From Cylindrotheca closterium (lineage: Eukaryota > Bacillariophyta > Bacillariophyceae > Bacillariales > Bacillariaceae): a DNA stretch of 64,000 nucleotides. Under the pieces are notes generated by a model. That model did no database searches and was not told the DNA's origin. It worked only from the letters and a program-made list of their open reading frames with translations. The translations under genes and the position numbers were made by a program. Shown piece after piece: positions 33,385-44,839 of the stretch. Position 1 is the first letter of the stretch. Each line of letters begins with the position of its first letter. Location of the stretch: contig CAKOGP040001881.1 of assembly GCA_933822405.4 (NCBI GenBank), positions 62,001-126,000 of the forward strand, in the 5' to 3' direction.

Positions 33385-34799
33385 ATGCAACCACCATACC
33401 TAAAGTGCGCCATCTTGTTGGTTCTATTGTTGCAGACTAGTGTTGAATCGAGAACATGGCACCGTCGTCCTTTCGGTCACCCTTCCATTCAACCAAGACA
33501 ATCATCTCTCGAGTATCTTCGAGTGCGTGGAGGCGATGAAATCCCGAAAGTTCCAGACGACGTCAGCCCGAGAATAATACATCCAGTTTCCAGAGGTGGC
33601 AGTACTAAGGCTGAGAAATACCCTGGTGGAGTCACAGTCTATACAACAGTTGGAGGTACTAGTGCTACCACGCCTGAACCAAAGACCGACATTGACACTG
33701 GCATTGCCAAGACATCCGCATCTGACATTGTCGTCAAAACCATCGACACGGAGATTGCAGAAACTGAAATCACCCCAGAACGAAAGCAACTCACAAAGAA
33801 AGAAAAGAAGAAGCAGCAGAAGAGACACAAGCAAATTGCCAAGAAGCTAAAGGTGAGCGGAACCAATGAAATTATGATCCTAATTGCTGTACTCGTCGAA
33901 GGCTTGCCCTCATCCAACCTGATGTCGTTTTGTTTTGTATAGAACCGCAATGCCACCAATCTGCGACGGAAAGTTTTGCATGCCTGCTTTGGATTTTTCT
34001 TTGCTGGTTTGAACCACTTCATTCCAAAAGCAAAATTCGTTCCGGGCATGGCAGCTTTGACAACAAGTTGTTTGACAATGGAACTCTTGCGTTATCGCAA
34101 GGGCTTTGGATGGATGAATGAAGTTTTGCACATGATCCTTGGATCTTCCTTGCGAAAGCACGAGATGGATGGAAAGTTCACTGGATCCTTCTACTACTTT
34201 TTGGGGGTGACTGTCACTGCCGCATTGTATCCAACAAGCTGTGCCACTCTTGGGATTTGCCAATTGGCCATTGCTGACCCCACGGCAAGCTATTTTGGGC
34301 GCCAAACCCGACATGTCTATTGGTCACGAATTGAAAAGTACGTTCCTTGCGTGATGGGAATACAATCTAACTATCTATCGTTTACGTTGGTTGGTAGTGT
34401 AACCTGAACCGAATCCATCTCACACTCTTTGGTTTTTTCTTTAGTGGCCTCGGTGGATTTGGACGCAACAAAGGAATTCTTGGTTTCCTTGGGGGTGGCA
34501 TTGCCTGCGTTCCTATGAATTACCGCCTTTTGTCCTTGGCCAGGTTTGGTCATTCTGTCACAAGAACGAATCTTTTGGCTGCATCCCTTGCTTTGGGACT
34601 GGCTGGTGCATTTGCGGATTTAGCAGTTCCTACTCCGACGTTGACACTTCCCAAGCGTATACGTGGAGTAAGTGTACCACCATTCCACGTAGATGATAAT
34701 CTTGTGGTCCCTGTATTTGCTGGCTATGCCTGCAAGAAGATCTTTGAAGCATTTCAATGGTCTGTCGATCTAGACCTTGCCAAGTTTTTGGTCATCTGA
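33385..34799 (+). CDS. CTP-dependent lipid kinase of the DGK1/SEC59 type
   Basis: Exons 33385-33852, 33943-34337 and 34445-34799 give 405 aa. A signal peptide (about 1-22) and a Lys-rich region (TKKEKKKQQKRHKQIAKKLK) precede a hydrophobic domain from residue 157. That domain shows RKVLHACFGFF, ADPTASYFGRQ (compare CDTAASTFGRK in yeast Dgk1) and, after the last intron, GLGGFGRNKGILGFLGGG and FHVDDNLVVPVFAGYACKKIF (compare the yeast WDDNFTIPV segment). These enzymes phosphorylate diacylglycerol or dolichol with CTP at ER membranes. I favour diacylglycerol kinase of the Dgk1 type; dolichol or phytol kinase remains possible. Confidence 0.78.
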
Positions 34800-35217
34800 G
34801 GCAAAAGGCGATATTTTCATGTTCCGTAGTTTCATGGTGTGAATTTTGTAGTACTGTAATCATTTGAAATGATGATTGAACATATCCTTGTACAATTCAG
34901 TATGGTGGAAACAGGTTTTTACTGTACAGTAAGGTTGGAGCAAGTACAGTACGTGTACCGTAGTACTTTAGGTACTCGTATACCGGCTCACGCGGTTCAA
35001 AAAATCTTAGTAAAGGCTATTTCAGATCGTTCCGCCGATAACCGCCTTCTTCGACATATATTCAATCATTTACAGCACTGAATATATCTTATATAATATT
35101 TTGAATAATCAACATCCGGGTCGTGGACCCTCAACTCACACAAATAGGCACGCGTCCCGAATACAACAGTTCTCGTCACAATACTATAGGACTACAAGCT
35201 ACAACCCAGAACTGACC
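34800..35217. other. Intergenic gap with GTAC cluster
   Basis: A dense GTAC cluster lies at about 34919-34985 (actgtacagtaaggttggag, then agtacagtacgtgtaccgta). The frame of the next gene is open from 35101 but has no ATG before 35218. Confidence 0.5.
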
Positions 35218-35742
35218 ATGAGCAGCTCACTATTCAGCGATACCTCATGCGCTCTATGTGCAAGACATAGGACACCACCAGATCTTAACCTTCACGTTTC
35301 GAGTAGCAAAACTTGTGCCGATGTCTATTTGGAGCTTTCCTTGATTGACGCATCACAGAACGAACAAAAATGCCTCTCCGGACAATCTTCATATAGAAGT
35401 ATCTGTTGTCAAAGACAGCGTCAAAGCTTTCTATCAACGGAATTTAAGGTGACGGTAGGAGTTATTGCTGGTGTTATATTGATGGCCTTTGCTACCAAGA
35501 GGGTATTTTCAGTCAAAATTGAAGGTGAAAAGAAATCACCAGCGGACTACAAGAAAATGAAAGACATACCTTCCAAAATGAAAAAATCGAGATCAAAGCA
35601 AAGGTCGACGAAAAGGAAGAAGAGCACTGAGGCTACGAAAGCAACCAATGCAAACAATGGAGGAAATAAAGCAGTAGTGGCTGGAGAAGAGGAAGATGAA
35701 GACGGAAGCATGCTGGCAATGTGGAATGGAAACAACTCATAG
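35218..35742 (+). CDS. Cys-motif protein with one TM segment and basic tail
   Basis: Single exon, 174 aa. It begins with SCALCARHRTPPDLNL and continues to a CC pair (YRSICCQRQ), spacing four or more Cys over about 60 residues; a C-x2-C ... C ... CC pattern of this sort recurs in secreted or membrane proteins of diatoms, usually in tandem. Here only one unit is present. A TM segment follows (about 78-96, VTVGVIAGVILMAFATKRVF) and then a Lys-rich tail and an acidic end. There is no N-terminal signal peptide. It could be a shortened member of a larger family; function unknown. Confidence 0.5.
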   Translation: MSSSLFSDTSCALCARHRTPPDLNLHVSSSKTCADVYLELSLIDASQNEQKCLSGQSSYRSICCQRQRQSFLSTEFKVTVGVIAGVILMAFATKRVFSVKIEGEKKSPADYKKMKDIPSKMKKSRSKQRSTKRKKSTEATKATNANNGGNKAVVAGEEEDEDGSMLAMWNGNNS

Positions 35743-36066
35743 CGTCTATGGCTTCTATCCGAGCAAGACCTTTTCAGTTCCAACCTTCCTTATCCCAAAC
35801 TTCGTCTGCCGGTATCACATCTTGTGAATTACAGTATCGTCACTCTTTTTTACTACCTATACTCTTGTTACTACTGCATAAATCTCCTCTGTATCGGGAG
35901 CAGGACGGACGGTACGGTACTGGTATCGGTTGGCTTCCAGACATTCTCAATCCCATGACGTATTTATTTGTATTATTTACGATTTTATTGGTATTAATAC
36001 CTCTCTAGTGTAAATCATAGTCAACACTCGATTTGGATACACAAAGATACTAAAAAGCAGGCAGTC
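35743..36066. other. Intergenic gap
   Basis: No gene supported. A GTAC element lies near 35909-35926 (ggtacggtactggtatcg). Confidence 0.5.
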
Positions 36067-38838
36067 ATGGCGTCGAAATGGCACCAAAAGAAAGCAAAGC
36101 AGGCTGAAATTGCCTTTGAAAAGGCTCTGCAAAACACTGAGGAGAAAGAGATATCTGTTACAGACTTGGTGAAGGATGCTGCGATGGGTGAGTCAGTTTT
36201 GTGAAATTCGCTTGTTTTCGAATGGTCTCGTGCTTACAGTTTATGTAAAGGAGGTGGCGATGAGGAATTGTTTGAGAAAAAGTTGTCAAAAGATGAGAAA
36301 AAGGCTCTTGCAAAAGCAAAACGTGAAGCGAAGCGCAAGGCTAAAGGCAAGGGGAAGGACGACGATGAACCAGAAAAGGAAGAAGTCAAGTCGGCGCAGG
36401 AAGTTTTGAGTGATGTTGCAGCTATGGCGCAAGTGGATAATGTGGATGATGGAATCGACCATGAAGCCGCCGATGTATTGGCGTCTGCTGGAACAATCTG
36501 TACCTTCAGTTCTAGTCGAAAAGGTGTTGATGCTCGCGCAAAGGATATCAATTGTCAAAACTTCACTTTACAGCATATGGGACAAGTTCTTCTTGACGAG
36601 TCTGAGGTGGTTTTGAATCACGGAAATCGATATGGGTAAGGCAGAAAATTTTGGTCTATTTTGGTTGGTGGAAATGGTTTGGTTCTCATATTGCCCTTGC
36701 CCTTTCTGTTTCAGATTGATTGGTAGGAATGGATGCGGAAAATCCACACTTTTGAAGGCTTTGGGAGCAAGGGCCATCCCCATTCCCAATTCGATCGATA
36801 TCTTCTTCCTCAAAGAAGAAATCGAACCATCAGACACGATGACAGCATTGGAAGCCGTGATGAGTGTAGACGAAGAAAGACTCAAGCTCGAGAAACATGC
36901 AGAAGATTTGAATACTTTGCTTGCAGAAGTTCCTGAGGATGGCGATCCGGAGAATGAAAAAACGGCAGAAGAAATCCAGGAGGAAATTATGGAAGCTCTG
37001 AACCTTGTTTACGATCGTCTCGACGCTTTGGATAGCTCGACCGCGGAGGTCCGAGCGCGTAGCATCCTTGCTGGACTTGGGTTCACGCATCAAATGCAAT
37101 CTAAATTGACCAAAGATTTCTCTGGGGGTTGGCGAATGAGAGTCTCACTTGCGAGAGCACTATTTATCCAACCTGTTTGGTGAGCGATGAGTACTGCTCC
37201 CTATATTTTGTTTTGGAATCCTTCTCACACGACCATTTCTTCCGCAGTTTGCTTCTCGATGAACCAACCAATCACTTGGATATGGAAGCTGTAATCTGGT
37301 TGGAAGACTATCTGAGCCGATGGGACCGCATTCTTTTGCTGGTTTCTCATTCCCAGGACTTTTTGAACAATGTTTGTACTCACATGGTCCACTTTACAAA
37401 CCGACGAAAACTTGTGTATTACGACGGAAACTACGACCAATTCATCAAGACAAAAACAGAGAAAGAGGAAAATCAATGGAAACAGTACAAGTGGGAACAG
37501 GAACAAATCAAGAGCATGAAGGAGTATATTGCACGATTTGGACACGGAACTGCCAAGAATGCGAAGCAGGCCCAATCGAAGGAGAAGGTAAGCCACATGG
37601 TCGTATCCATGAAAACGATTGCTTTCTCTCGGCGCTGACCCCGCATGCTACACAGGTTCTCGCAAAAATGATTCGAGCTGGGCTCACTGATAAGCCAGAA
37701 GAGGAGAAGCCGCTGAATTTCAAGTTTCCAGATCCTGGGCACCTACCACCACCTGTTCTAGCATTTCACGACGTCTCTTTTGGTTACCCTGGTTGCGAGC
37801 CGTTATATTCCAACGTCAACTTTGGTGTAGATTTGGATTCTCGTGTCGCGCTAGTTGGACCGAATGGTAAGATACACACACACTTTGTTTTGCATTACTT
37901 CGATGACATCTTGCTGACCAGTTTAAATCCACCAGGGGCTGGAAAAACAACTCTTGTCAAATTGATGGCTGGAGAGCTCAATTCAACTTTGGGTGATATC
38001 CGTCCTCACGGACATCTGAAGATGGGTCGTTTCACGCAGCATTTCGTGGATGTTCTTGACTTGACGAAGACCCCACTCGAGTTTTTCGAAGCTACCTATC
38101 CAGGAGACCCGAGAGATGAGCAAAGAAAATACTTGGGTCGCTTCGGTGTGTCCGGAAAACAGCAAGTACAAAGAATGTCCGAGTTGAGTGATGGTCAAAA
38201 ATCCCGCGTTGTGTTTGCAAAGTTAGGAAGAGACGTACCGCACATTGTAAGTTATCGGGTCGTGAGTTGCTTCGTTCAAGTTGCTTTTTATTTTTAGCTC
38301 ATTCTATTCCTCTCGTTATTAGCTGTTGTTGGATGAGCCAACCAACCACTTGGACATGGAAAGTATCGACGCATTGGCAAAGGCAGTAAATGAATTCGAA
38401 GGTGGCCTTGTCCTTGTTTCCCACGACATGAGACTTATCTCGCAAGTCGCAAAGGAGATTTGGATTTGTGACAACAAAACTATTACGCAGTACCGTGGCG
38501 ATATCATGAACTTTAAGATGGATATGCGCGCTCAAATGGGCATTGAGACCGACACAGGCAAGCTCCGTGGAGACGCAAGTGTTCAGGCCACAGATAAACC
38601 AAGAAAAGAGAAAGCGAAGAAGAAGGAAGAACCCAAACTGGAGGTTGTCAGACCTATGGCCAAGATCGAAGAGGCTTCGCCGAAGCTCGAACCTGTCAAG
38701 CAGCAGTCATCTCAAGTGGCCGATGACTCGACAGTAGCTACAGTATCAACATCGACGACCACGAATTCTGGAGGTTCTGGAAGTGCTCCAAAGAAATACA
38801 TCCCCCCACACTTGCGGAAGAAGATGGCTCAGGGATGA
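36067..38838 (+). CDS. ABCF-family ATPase (GCN20/ABCF1-like translation factor)
   Basis: Seven exons: 36067-36187, 36251-36635, 36715-37179, 37248-37587, 37656-37866, 37936-38246 and 38323-38838, giving 782 aa. Two ABC domains lack TM segments. Domain 1 has Walker [10 protein letters not shown], signature FSGGWRMR and Walker [12 protein letters not shown] rebuilt across an intron. Domain 2 has Walker A GPNGAGKTT, also split by an intron, signature LSDGQKSR and [11 protein letters not shown]. The linker between them (YNDQFIKTK-like, [28 protein letters not shown]) is the ABCF P-site interaction region. ABCF proteins act on ribosomes; GCN20 types assist GCN2 signalling and others act in ribosome assembly or recycling. 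A Lys-rich N-terminal region and a C-terminal [11 protein letters not shown] tail are present. Confidence 0.93.
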
Positions 38839-38998
38839 GACAAACGGAAAAGTCCAATAGCAAGATTTTGCATCATCGTCCAAGAGTTATTATAATGAAA
38901 TTAATGATGGCTGTATCAAAATCCTCTTGTTCCTCTTGTTATAATTGTTCATTCGCAATCGAAGGGGGAGCCTGGATTCGTACATTTTCCTGGATGCT

Positions 38999-39317
38999 CT
39001 ATTTTTGAGACGACATGAAACGCTCGTATGTAGATCCAACGGCGGCACCAACTCCCGCAGCAACGCTAGCAGAGCGCATCCCACCTCCGGAGCGAAATAA
39101 TATCATTCCGAAAACGCCTCCAACAGTTGCACCAATTGCGCTCTTGATTAATCCTATTGACAAAATAAAAAGTGCAAAATTGAGAACATGCTTTTTATCT
39201 GGTAGTTTTCACTCTTATCGACGCACCATCTTCAATGTGATCCTCAATTCCATCAGGAAGCTTCCATTTGTTCGGTGGATTTGCTGCTGGTGATGAGGGG
39301 TTAGTTTCTTCTGCCAT
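38999..39317 (-). CDS. MIC10: MICOS complex subunit MIC10
   Basis: Exons 39317-39227 and 39153-38999 give 81 aa, the usual MIC10 size. After a polar N-terminus (MAEETNPSS...) the second exon encodes LIKSAIGATVGGVFGMILF, a charged RSGGGMR turn, and SVAAGVGAAVGSTYERF. Two short membrane segments with GxGxG-type glycine zippers joined by a basic loop are the hallmark of MIC10 (MINOS1), which oligomerises to bend the mitochondrial inner membrane at crista junctions. The GT donor is at 39226 and the AG acceptor at 39154-39155; the spliced frame is exact. It is easily missed because neither exon is long. Confidence 0.82.
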
Positions 39318-39614
39318 TTTAGTCTCGTTGTTTCTATGTTGTTACCGGTATGCTTTTATTACGTTGGAGGATGGCAAATCCGATCTGCGGATGGTTTACT
39401 TTATTGCGTGTCGCACATTGGTCGCACGATATCATACAATAAGCGGTGGTCTACCTAGTCGAAGGTAAAAAATCATTGTCGTACCGTACAGTACAACACA
39501 GTACTGTATGTACGGCCTTTTGACAATAGTTGACTCTAACGCTCCTATCTCCTATCCTGGCCTAACACAACACAGATGAGTATAGGACCTACAAGCTGAG
39601 AAAGGTGGGAGGCA

Positions 39615-41399
39615 TTAATAGAATTTAGCAGCGTCACTCTCACGCAATTTTCGTATGGCATGCTCCAAATCTGTGCCTTCGAACATTTCCATGGCTCTGT
39701 GATAGATTCTCCTGCGTCTTGTCTTGTCTTTTGATTCAAGAGTAGCGCTTCGCTCGACAAACTTCTGAAGCCGTTCCATATTAATCTCGTTCACTTCAAC
39801 TGAAGACTTAAAGAGGACAGCTGAGTAGACTTTTCGAACAGCAGGTAGTCCAATTTTTGCAGCATATTCAAGGTATTTTACGCAGGCTTCTGCGATGCTT
39901 TGGAGTCCAAAGCCCTGGCATGTCCCCAAATCTTCAAGAAAAAGTGATTGCGTACTGGGTGACAATAAAAGAAGGCGCTGAAAAGACTGAAAAAGAATAG
40001 AGTTGTCTTCTTCTGTACTGAGCTGATAGCCAAAGAGCTGGAGCAAGATCTTAAGATACTCGCAAGCACTTGACATTGGTACGCACTTTGTGGCACTGGA
40101 GAGAACCGTTTTCGGTGAGGATGACAATCCAGCCCACTGAATCCAAGGGGAAGAGTCTACTGGCTTCTTGTTCATACAGAAATCCTCAAGGGTTGCCACA
40201 GCTTCCGTAATTCTGTTGCATTCCAAGAGGTAATCGGCATACTCAATCGCAAGTTCCGAAGACAAGTGGCCAGAAATGCGCTTTTCAAGGCGATCCAAGA
40301 ACTCTTGCACCTGAACAGCAGAGTCTCCGTTTCCTTCCAATTCTTCTTTGTACTTTCGAGCGAATTCAAAGGCATGCAAGTGCATTCTGTCATTAGGCAG
40401 TGCTTCAATAGCCTGTTCCAACATGGCAACTGCTGCGTCTTTCTTCCTTTGTTTCTTCGATGGACGTTCTGGCTCCCCATCTTCCTCGTTGTCACTCTTA
40501 CTCCCGTGCAGTTTCAAATCTTTTTCAGCCTCAAACAATGCCCTCGCGATCCATGCCTCCGGTTGCTCGCCGAAGTCCGTTTCCAACTGTTCTTGAATTA
40601 TCTCCATGAGTGGTTCAGTATCTGGAAATTTTCGACAAATGTCCAACAGTTTTAGGCGAAATGGGATCGAATCTGGAACTGCCTTCACGGCATTCTTGTA
40701 GACGACTTCGGCGATCTTGTAGCTAGCCAATTCTGCCATTTCCTCGGTAACCTTTGCCCCCAAAAGAATCTGCTTTCTTCCTCTAAGAGTTTGGGCATAG
40801 TGCATTTCGAGAGAGAACATCTGGCACCAAATGTCTTCAGACGTCTTACTGAAACGTATACCACGTTGCAAAAGGATTCTAGCATTCCGTATGCTACGAT
40901 TGGGTCCAAAGAACTCATTGGAAGCTGCCTCAATCCATAAACCAGATTGACGCGGAAATATTTGAAGTGCCTCAGAATAGACCTTGCCAAGTCTCGAGTA
41001 AGACTTCATTTGCTTACAAAAATCAGCATGTAGTAGATGAAGCGATAGATCAGATCGAAATTTTCGGATTGCCCTTACAAATAGCAAGTGCAGATGCTGT
41101 ACAATGTGTACATCGCCAATGTGTTGTTTTTGTGATTGCTCGTCTGGAACCTGTGTCTTAAGATGATCTCTTTTCCGTTGCTTCGTTCGGAGTTGACGCA
41201 GTCGTTCTAAGTCTTGCTCTGCTTGAATGTAACGAAGAAAATCGGCTTTTCTTGCGGCTACACGACGCAACAAGTACTCGGATTCCCGGCGTCGTTCGAC
41301 GATTGCTTTGATTTCTGTTTCTGAAAAAATCTGGCGGTCCATCAAGTCTCGCAAAGGAGCGACCATGCGGTCGAGGGATTCCTGCACATGTTCTGCCAT
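39615..41399 (-). CDS. UTP6: U3 snoRNP-associated protein UTP6
   Basis: Single exon, 594 aa. The N-terminus MAEHVQESLDRMVAPLRDLMD and the following FSETEIKAIVERRRESEYLLRR match the conserved UTP6 start, in which three helices precede HAT (half-a-TPR) repeats. HAT repeats are visible as FLRYIQAEQDLERLR, AIRKFRSDLSLHLLHADFCK and YSEALQIFPRQSGLWIEAASNEF. UTP6 is part of the SSU processome UTP-B module, which assembles on pre-18S rRNA in the nucleolus. A short acidic and Lys-rich insertion (SDNEEDGEPERPSKKQRKKD, about residue 305) may be a nuclear signal. Confidence 0.92.
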   Translation of the reverse strand: MAEHVQESLDRMVAPLRDLMDRQIFSETEIKAIVERRRESEYLLRRVAARKADFLRYIQAEQDLERLRQLRTKQRKRDHLKTQVPDEQSQKQHIGDVHIVQHLHLLFVRAIRKFRSDLSLHLLHADFCKQMKSYSRLGKVYSEALQIFPRQSGLWIEAASNEFFGPNRSIRNARILLQRGIRFSKTSEDIWCQMFSLEMHYAQTLRGRKQILLGAKVTEEMAELASYKIAEVVYKNAVKAVPDSIPFRLKLLDICRKFPDTEPLMEIIQEQLETDFGEQPEAWIARALFEAEKDLKLHGSKSDNEEDGEPERPSKKQRKKDAAVAMLEQAIEALPNDRMHLHAFEFARKYKEELEGNGDSAVQVQEFLDRLEKRISGHLSSELAIEYADYLLECNRITEAVATLEDFCMNKKPVDSSPWIQWAGLSSSPKTVLSSATKCVPMSSACEYLKILLQLFGYQLSTEEDNSILFQSFQRLLLLSPSTQSLFLEDLGTCQGFGLQSIAEACVKYLEYAAKIGLPAVRKVYSAVLFKSSVEVNEINMERLQKFVERSATLESKDKTRRRRIYHRAMEMFEGTDLEHAIRKLRESDAAKFY

Positions 41400-41678
41400 G
41401 CTGCTAAGTTAAGTTTTTCTTGGCTGCGTACTATACAGTCCCTCCTCCCAATAGCTCAGTTCGCACTACGATATATGTGATGTGATGTCCGCTTTGGTTT
41501 TCTTCTGGTTTTTGGTTGGAGGCAGCCTTTGGACGGAGACCGGACGGACGCGGATTCGTGAAGATATTATCATGCAGTAAGATAAAGAAGACGGCTCATC
41601 ATTTTGGTGAGATACTTCCAATGTTTTAACACAAGCAATCTGTAAAGAGCAAATTAGATCTTAAAATTATGCTTGACT

Positions 41679-43053
41679 TTATGGAACTCGGTAGTAGCGT
41701 GCTTCAACAAATGGCATCTTTGTGATTGTCGCTTTCTGCATCTTGTTTCGAATCTTGAGCTGAACTTCTGTTCCAACCTTAGCGTTGGAGGCTGAGACGT
41801 ATCCCATGGCAATTGGAGCCTTGAGGCAAGGAGAGTACGTCCCTGAAGAAACCTCGCCGATCTTGTTCTCTCCAGTGACATCGTAAATTTCAGCGTGTTC
41901 TCGGGCGGGAGCCTTCATTCCCTTGATTCCGACACGCTTGTTCTCTTGCTTTCTCAACTTTCCTTCGGGAGTCAAGAAATGTTCGGCTCCCAAGAAACCT
42001 TGATCGGTTCGTCTTCGACTTCCTGGACCTCCAAGAGTCCATGCCAAAGCACCCTGAACTGGATTGATGTTTTCATTTAGATCGTTGCCATAAAGACACA
42101 GTCCAGCTTCAAGTCTAAGGGAATCTCGAGCTCCGAGTCCTGTCGGATTGACAGATGGGTCCTCCAAAAGTTTGCTGGCAATCGAAACAGCATGTTCTGC
42201 TGGCATGGCAATTTCGAAACCGTCCTCACCAGTGTAACCACATCTGGATATCGTAGGTTGCGAGTGAGATGATGATGTGATCGCATGAGTTTAGTACTGC
42301 ATATTGTACTCACCTGGTGACACGGCAATCTTCGATTCCATCAAGTGTAGTATTTGTTCCTGTCATAAATGCCATCTTTGAGAGATCTAGATCACCAGGA
42401 ACGATTTTCTTCAGAGCCTCGGCAGCACCGGGACCTTGGATGGCCAACAACTGCATCGAGTCCTCCAAGTATTCCATAGTAACATCACCATCGAATGCAG
42501 CCATCTGTTCTTCAAAGTGCTTCATGTCGCCAAACTTCGTCGCTCCATTTACTACCATGTAGATGTAGTCTCCAGCATTGGTAATTACTGTATCGTCAAT
42601 GATTCCACCTTTCTCGTTGGTGACCAGGCTCAGACATCCACTACCAGTTGGTAGTCCCTTGATGTCACCAACAACGATTTTCTCCAAAAAATCAGCGCGA
42701 TCCTTGCCATGCCAGCGAATTTGACCCATGTGGCTAACTGAGAATAGACAACACTGAGACACCAGGGCGATGTTACGTTTTCTATTTGACTTTCAGGACT
42801 CACCATCGAAAAGGGCTGCTTTACCATCATCGCGACACCATAAATGTTCTTTCATAACACCACCATTCTCCCCCTTGTACAGAACGGGAAGTTCATACCC
42901 TGCAAATGGAACCATGTCTCCACCGAGCTCTTTGTGGAGCTCATTCAACGAAGTCTTGACTAGGTTTTCGCTCGAAGCAAATGATCTACGACCACCAGTC
43001 CGATGGATCTTGGCAAAAGCCGAATTCATGAATCTCGCAGAAACAGTAGACAT
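41679..43053 (-). CDS. GCVT: Glycine cleavage system T-protein (aminomethyltransferase), mitochondrial
   Basis: Exons 43053-42804, 42737-42314 and 42243-41679 give 412 aa. T-protein transfers the methylene group from aminomethylated H-protein to tetrahydrofolate, the second step of glycine breakdown in photorespiration. Motifs include ALFDGVSHMGQIRWHG joined across intron 1, CRVTRCGYTGEDGFEI joined across intron 2, GARDSLRLEAGLCLYGNDL and KAPIAMGYV near the end. The basic N-terminus (MSTVSARFMNSAFAKIHRTGGRRSF) is a mitochondrial presequence. Its start is 205 bp from the divergently transcribed phosphoglycolate phosphatase gene. Confidence 0.96.
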
Positions 43054-43258
43054 CTTTGTTAGTTGCTTGAAGTATCGTATCGGACTATACGTGCTGTATT
43101 GAGGATGTTTTTGTGACGGACTTTTGATTGACTAGTGGGAATAAAAACGTCAGCTTTTGAATTTATTCCACAAGAAACTATATATGTACTTGATCACACA
43201 ACTTACAACGTCACTGAAAGCCTTTGAACACAACAAAATAGAAAGAGAGGTAATTACC
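43054..43258. promoter_or_regulatory. Shared divergent promoter of two photorespiratory genes
   Basis: The 205-bp gap between the start codons of GCVT (minus) and the phosphatase (plus) holds ACGTCA at 43147-43152 and 43208-43213 and a related TGACGG at 43114-43119. In Phaeodactylum, TGACGT-type elements bound by bZIP factors mediate CO2/cAMP and light response of carbon-concentrating genes. Joint control here is inference. Confidence 0.5.
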
Positions 43259-44557
43259 ATGAAGTTTGCAGCCAGTACCACCGCTATGCTCGCGACATTG
43301 CTCGCCAATACCTCAGCGTTCACTGTCCGCCAATCGTCTGCAGCTGCCGCATTTCGAACTGTTGGAGCCAGTCGTCCTTTTTCGCATGCAACAAAGCCTC
43401 TCGCCGCCAATGTGATGAAATTAAGTGAACCTCAAAAGGAGCTCCTCGATACCGTTGATGTTTTCATCTTCGATTGCGATGGCGTCATTTGGAGAGGAGA
43501 CTCTTTGATTGATGGAATTCCAGAGACACTTGATAAATTGAGAAAAGCAAATAAGAAAATGTTCTTCGTAACAAACAACAGCACCAAGAGCCGAGCGTAA
43601 GTTTCCTCATCTCTTTCTCGACCACCTATGCCTTTCTTCGTCCTAATTTTTTCTTCACGTAATCCTTCGTTATTTAGTGGTTACAAGGTAAATTCAAACT
43701 TCGAGATGTTCTAATGAATATTCTTTTCGACATTGTGTGTCTCAAGCGAATTTGTGGGTGCGTTTTAATGTGTCGTCTCGCAGAAAAAGTTCGATAGCCT
43801 TGGCTTGGATATTCCAGCGGAAGAGATCTTTTCAAGTTCATTTGCAGCTGCTGCATACTTGGAACAGACGAAGTTCAAGGAAAGTGGAAAGAAGGCGTAT
43901 ATCATTGGCGAGATTGGTATTTGTGAGGAGCTGGACTTAATTGGTGTTCCATACATCGGCGGACCTGCAGATAGCGAAAAAGAACCAAACATGGGACCTG
44001 GTGGAAAGCTAGAAGTAGACTCAGACGTTGGGGCTGTAATTGTCGGATTCGATCGGTTTGTGAACTATTATAAGATCCAATATGCGCAGCTTTGTATCAA
44101 CGAAGAAAACGCAGAGTTTATCGCAACGAATTTGGATGCCGTCACGCATTTGACTGACGCTCAAGAGTGGGCCGGTAATGGCAGTATGGTTGGCGCTATC
44201 AAGGTACGGAATGTACTGTGAATCAAGTCTCGTTTGCTGTCTCCTCTTACGATTCTTGCTTCGCAGGGATGCACTGGACAAGAGCCTACAGTAGTTGGAA
44301 AGCCAAGTCCACTGATGATTGAATATTTGGAATCGAAGTATGGCGTGGACAGAAAGCGAATCTGTATGGTCGGTGATCGCTTGGATACAGATGTTTTGTT
44401 TGGGACTGACAACGGGTTGAAGAGTTTGTTGGTCCTCAGTGGTGTGACATCGGAGGAAAAGCTTTTAAGCCCCGAAAATGCCATTACACCAGACTTTTAT
44501 GCCGATGACATCAACGCTTTCTTTCAGACAGAAGAATCGGCAGTGGAATCAACTTGA
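43259..44557 (+). CDS. PGP: Phosphoglycolate phosphatase, plastid
   Basis: Exons 43259-43596, 43678-43687 (10 nt), 43784-44203 and 44267-44557 give 352 aa. It is an HAD-superfamily enzyme of the PGLP/p-nitrophenylphosphatase group: motif I DVFIFDCDGVIWRGD, motif II FVTNNSTKSR, then GAVIVGFDRFVNYYKI and motif IV ICMVGDRLDTDVLFG. It removes phosphate from the 2-phosphoglycolate made by Rubisco oxygenation, the first step of photorespiration. The leader MKFAASTTAMLATLLANTSAFTV ends in a TSAF|T plastid motif. The 10-nt exon supplies the end of motif II (AGYK); without it the frame breaks. A general 4-nitrophenylphosphatase role is a less likely alternative. Confidence 0.92.
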
Positions 44558-44839
44558 GTACTCGTTATCCGGTGTGAATCAACCCTCCAGGGAAAGACTT
44601 GATTGTGCCAGTAGAGTAGAAACAGTACAATTCTTGCCTTTTTTCATATCTTCTAGCGTGGCTACAATGCATTATAAAATATCTGATCAGAAGTCTAAAA
44701 TTTTGGATGGATTAGTTCGAGTGAATTTTAATTGGTTCTGAGCTTAGCAAACACATTTCACCAGTCAAAAATTCCCTCCAATTCTAACAAATTTTTATAT
44801 CTTTCCCTCACTCATTCGTATTGTCGTAAAAGTGAAATC

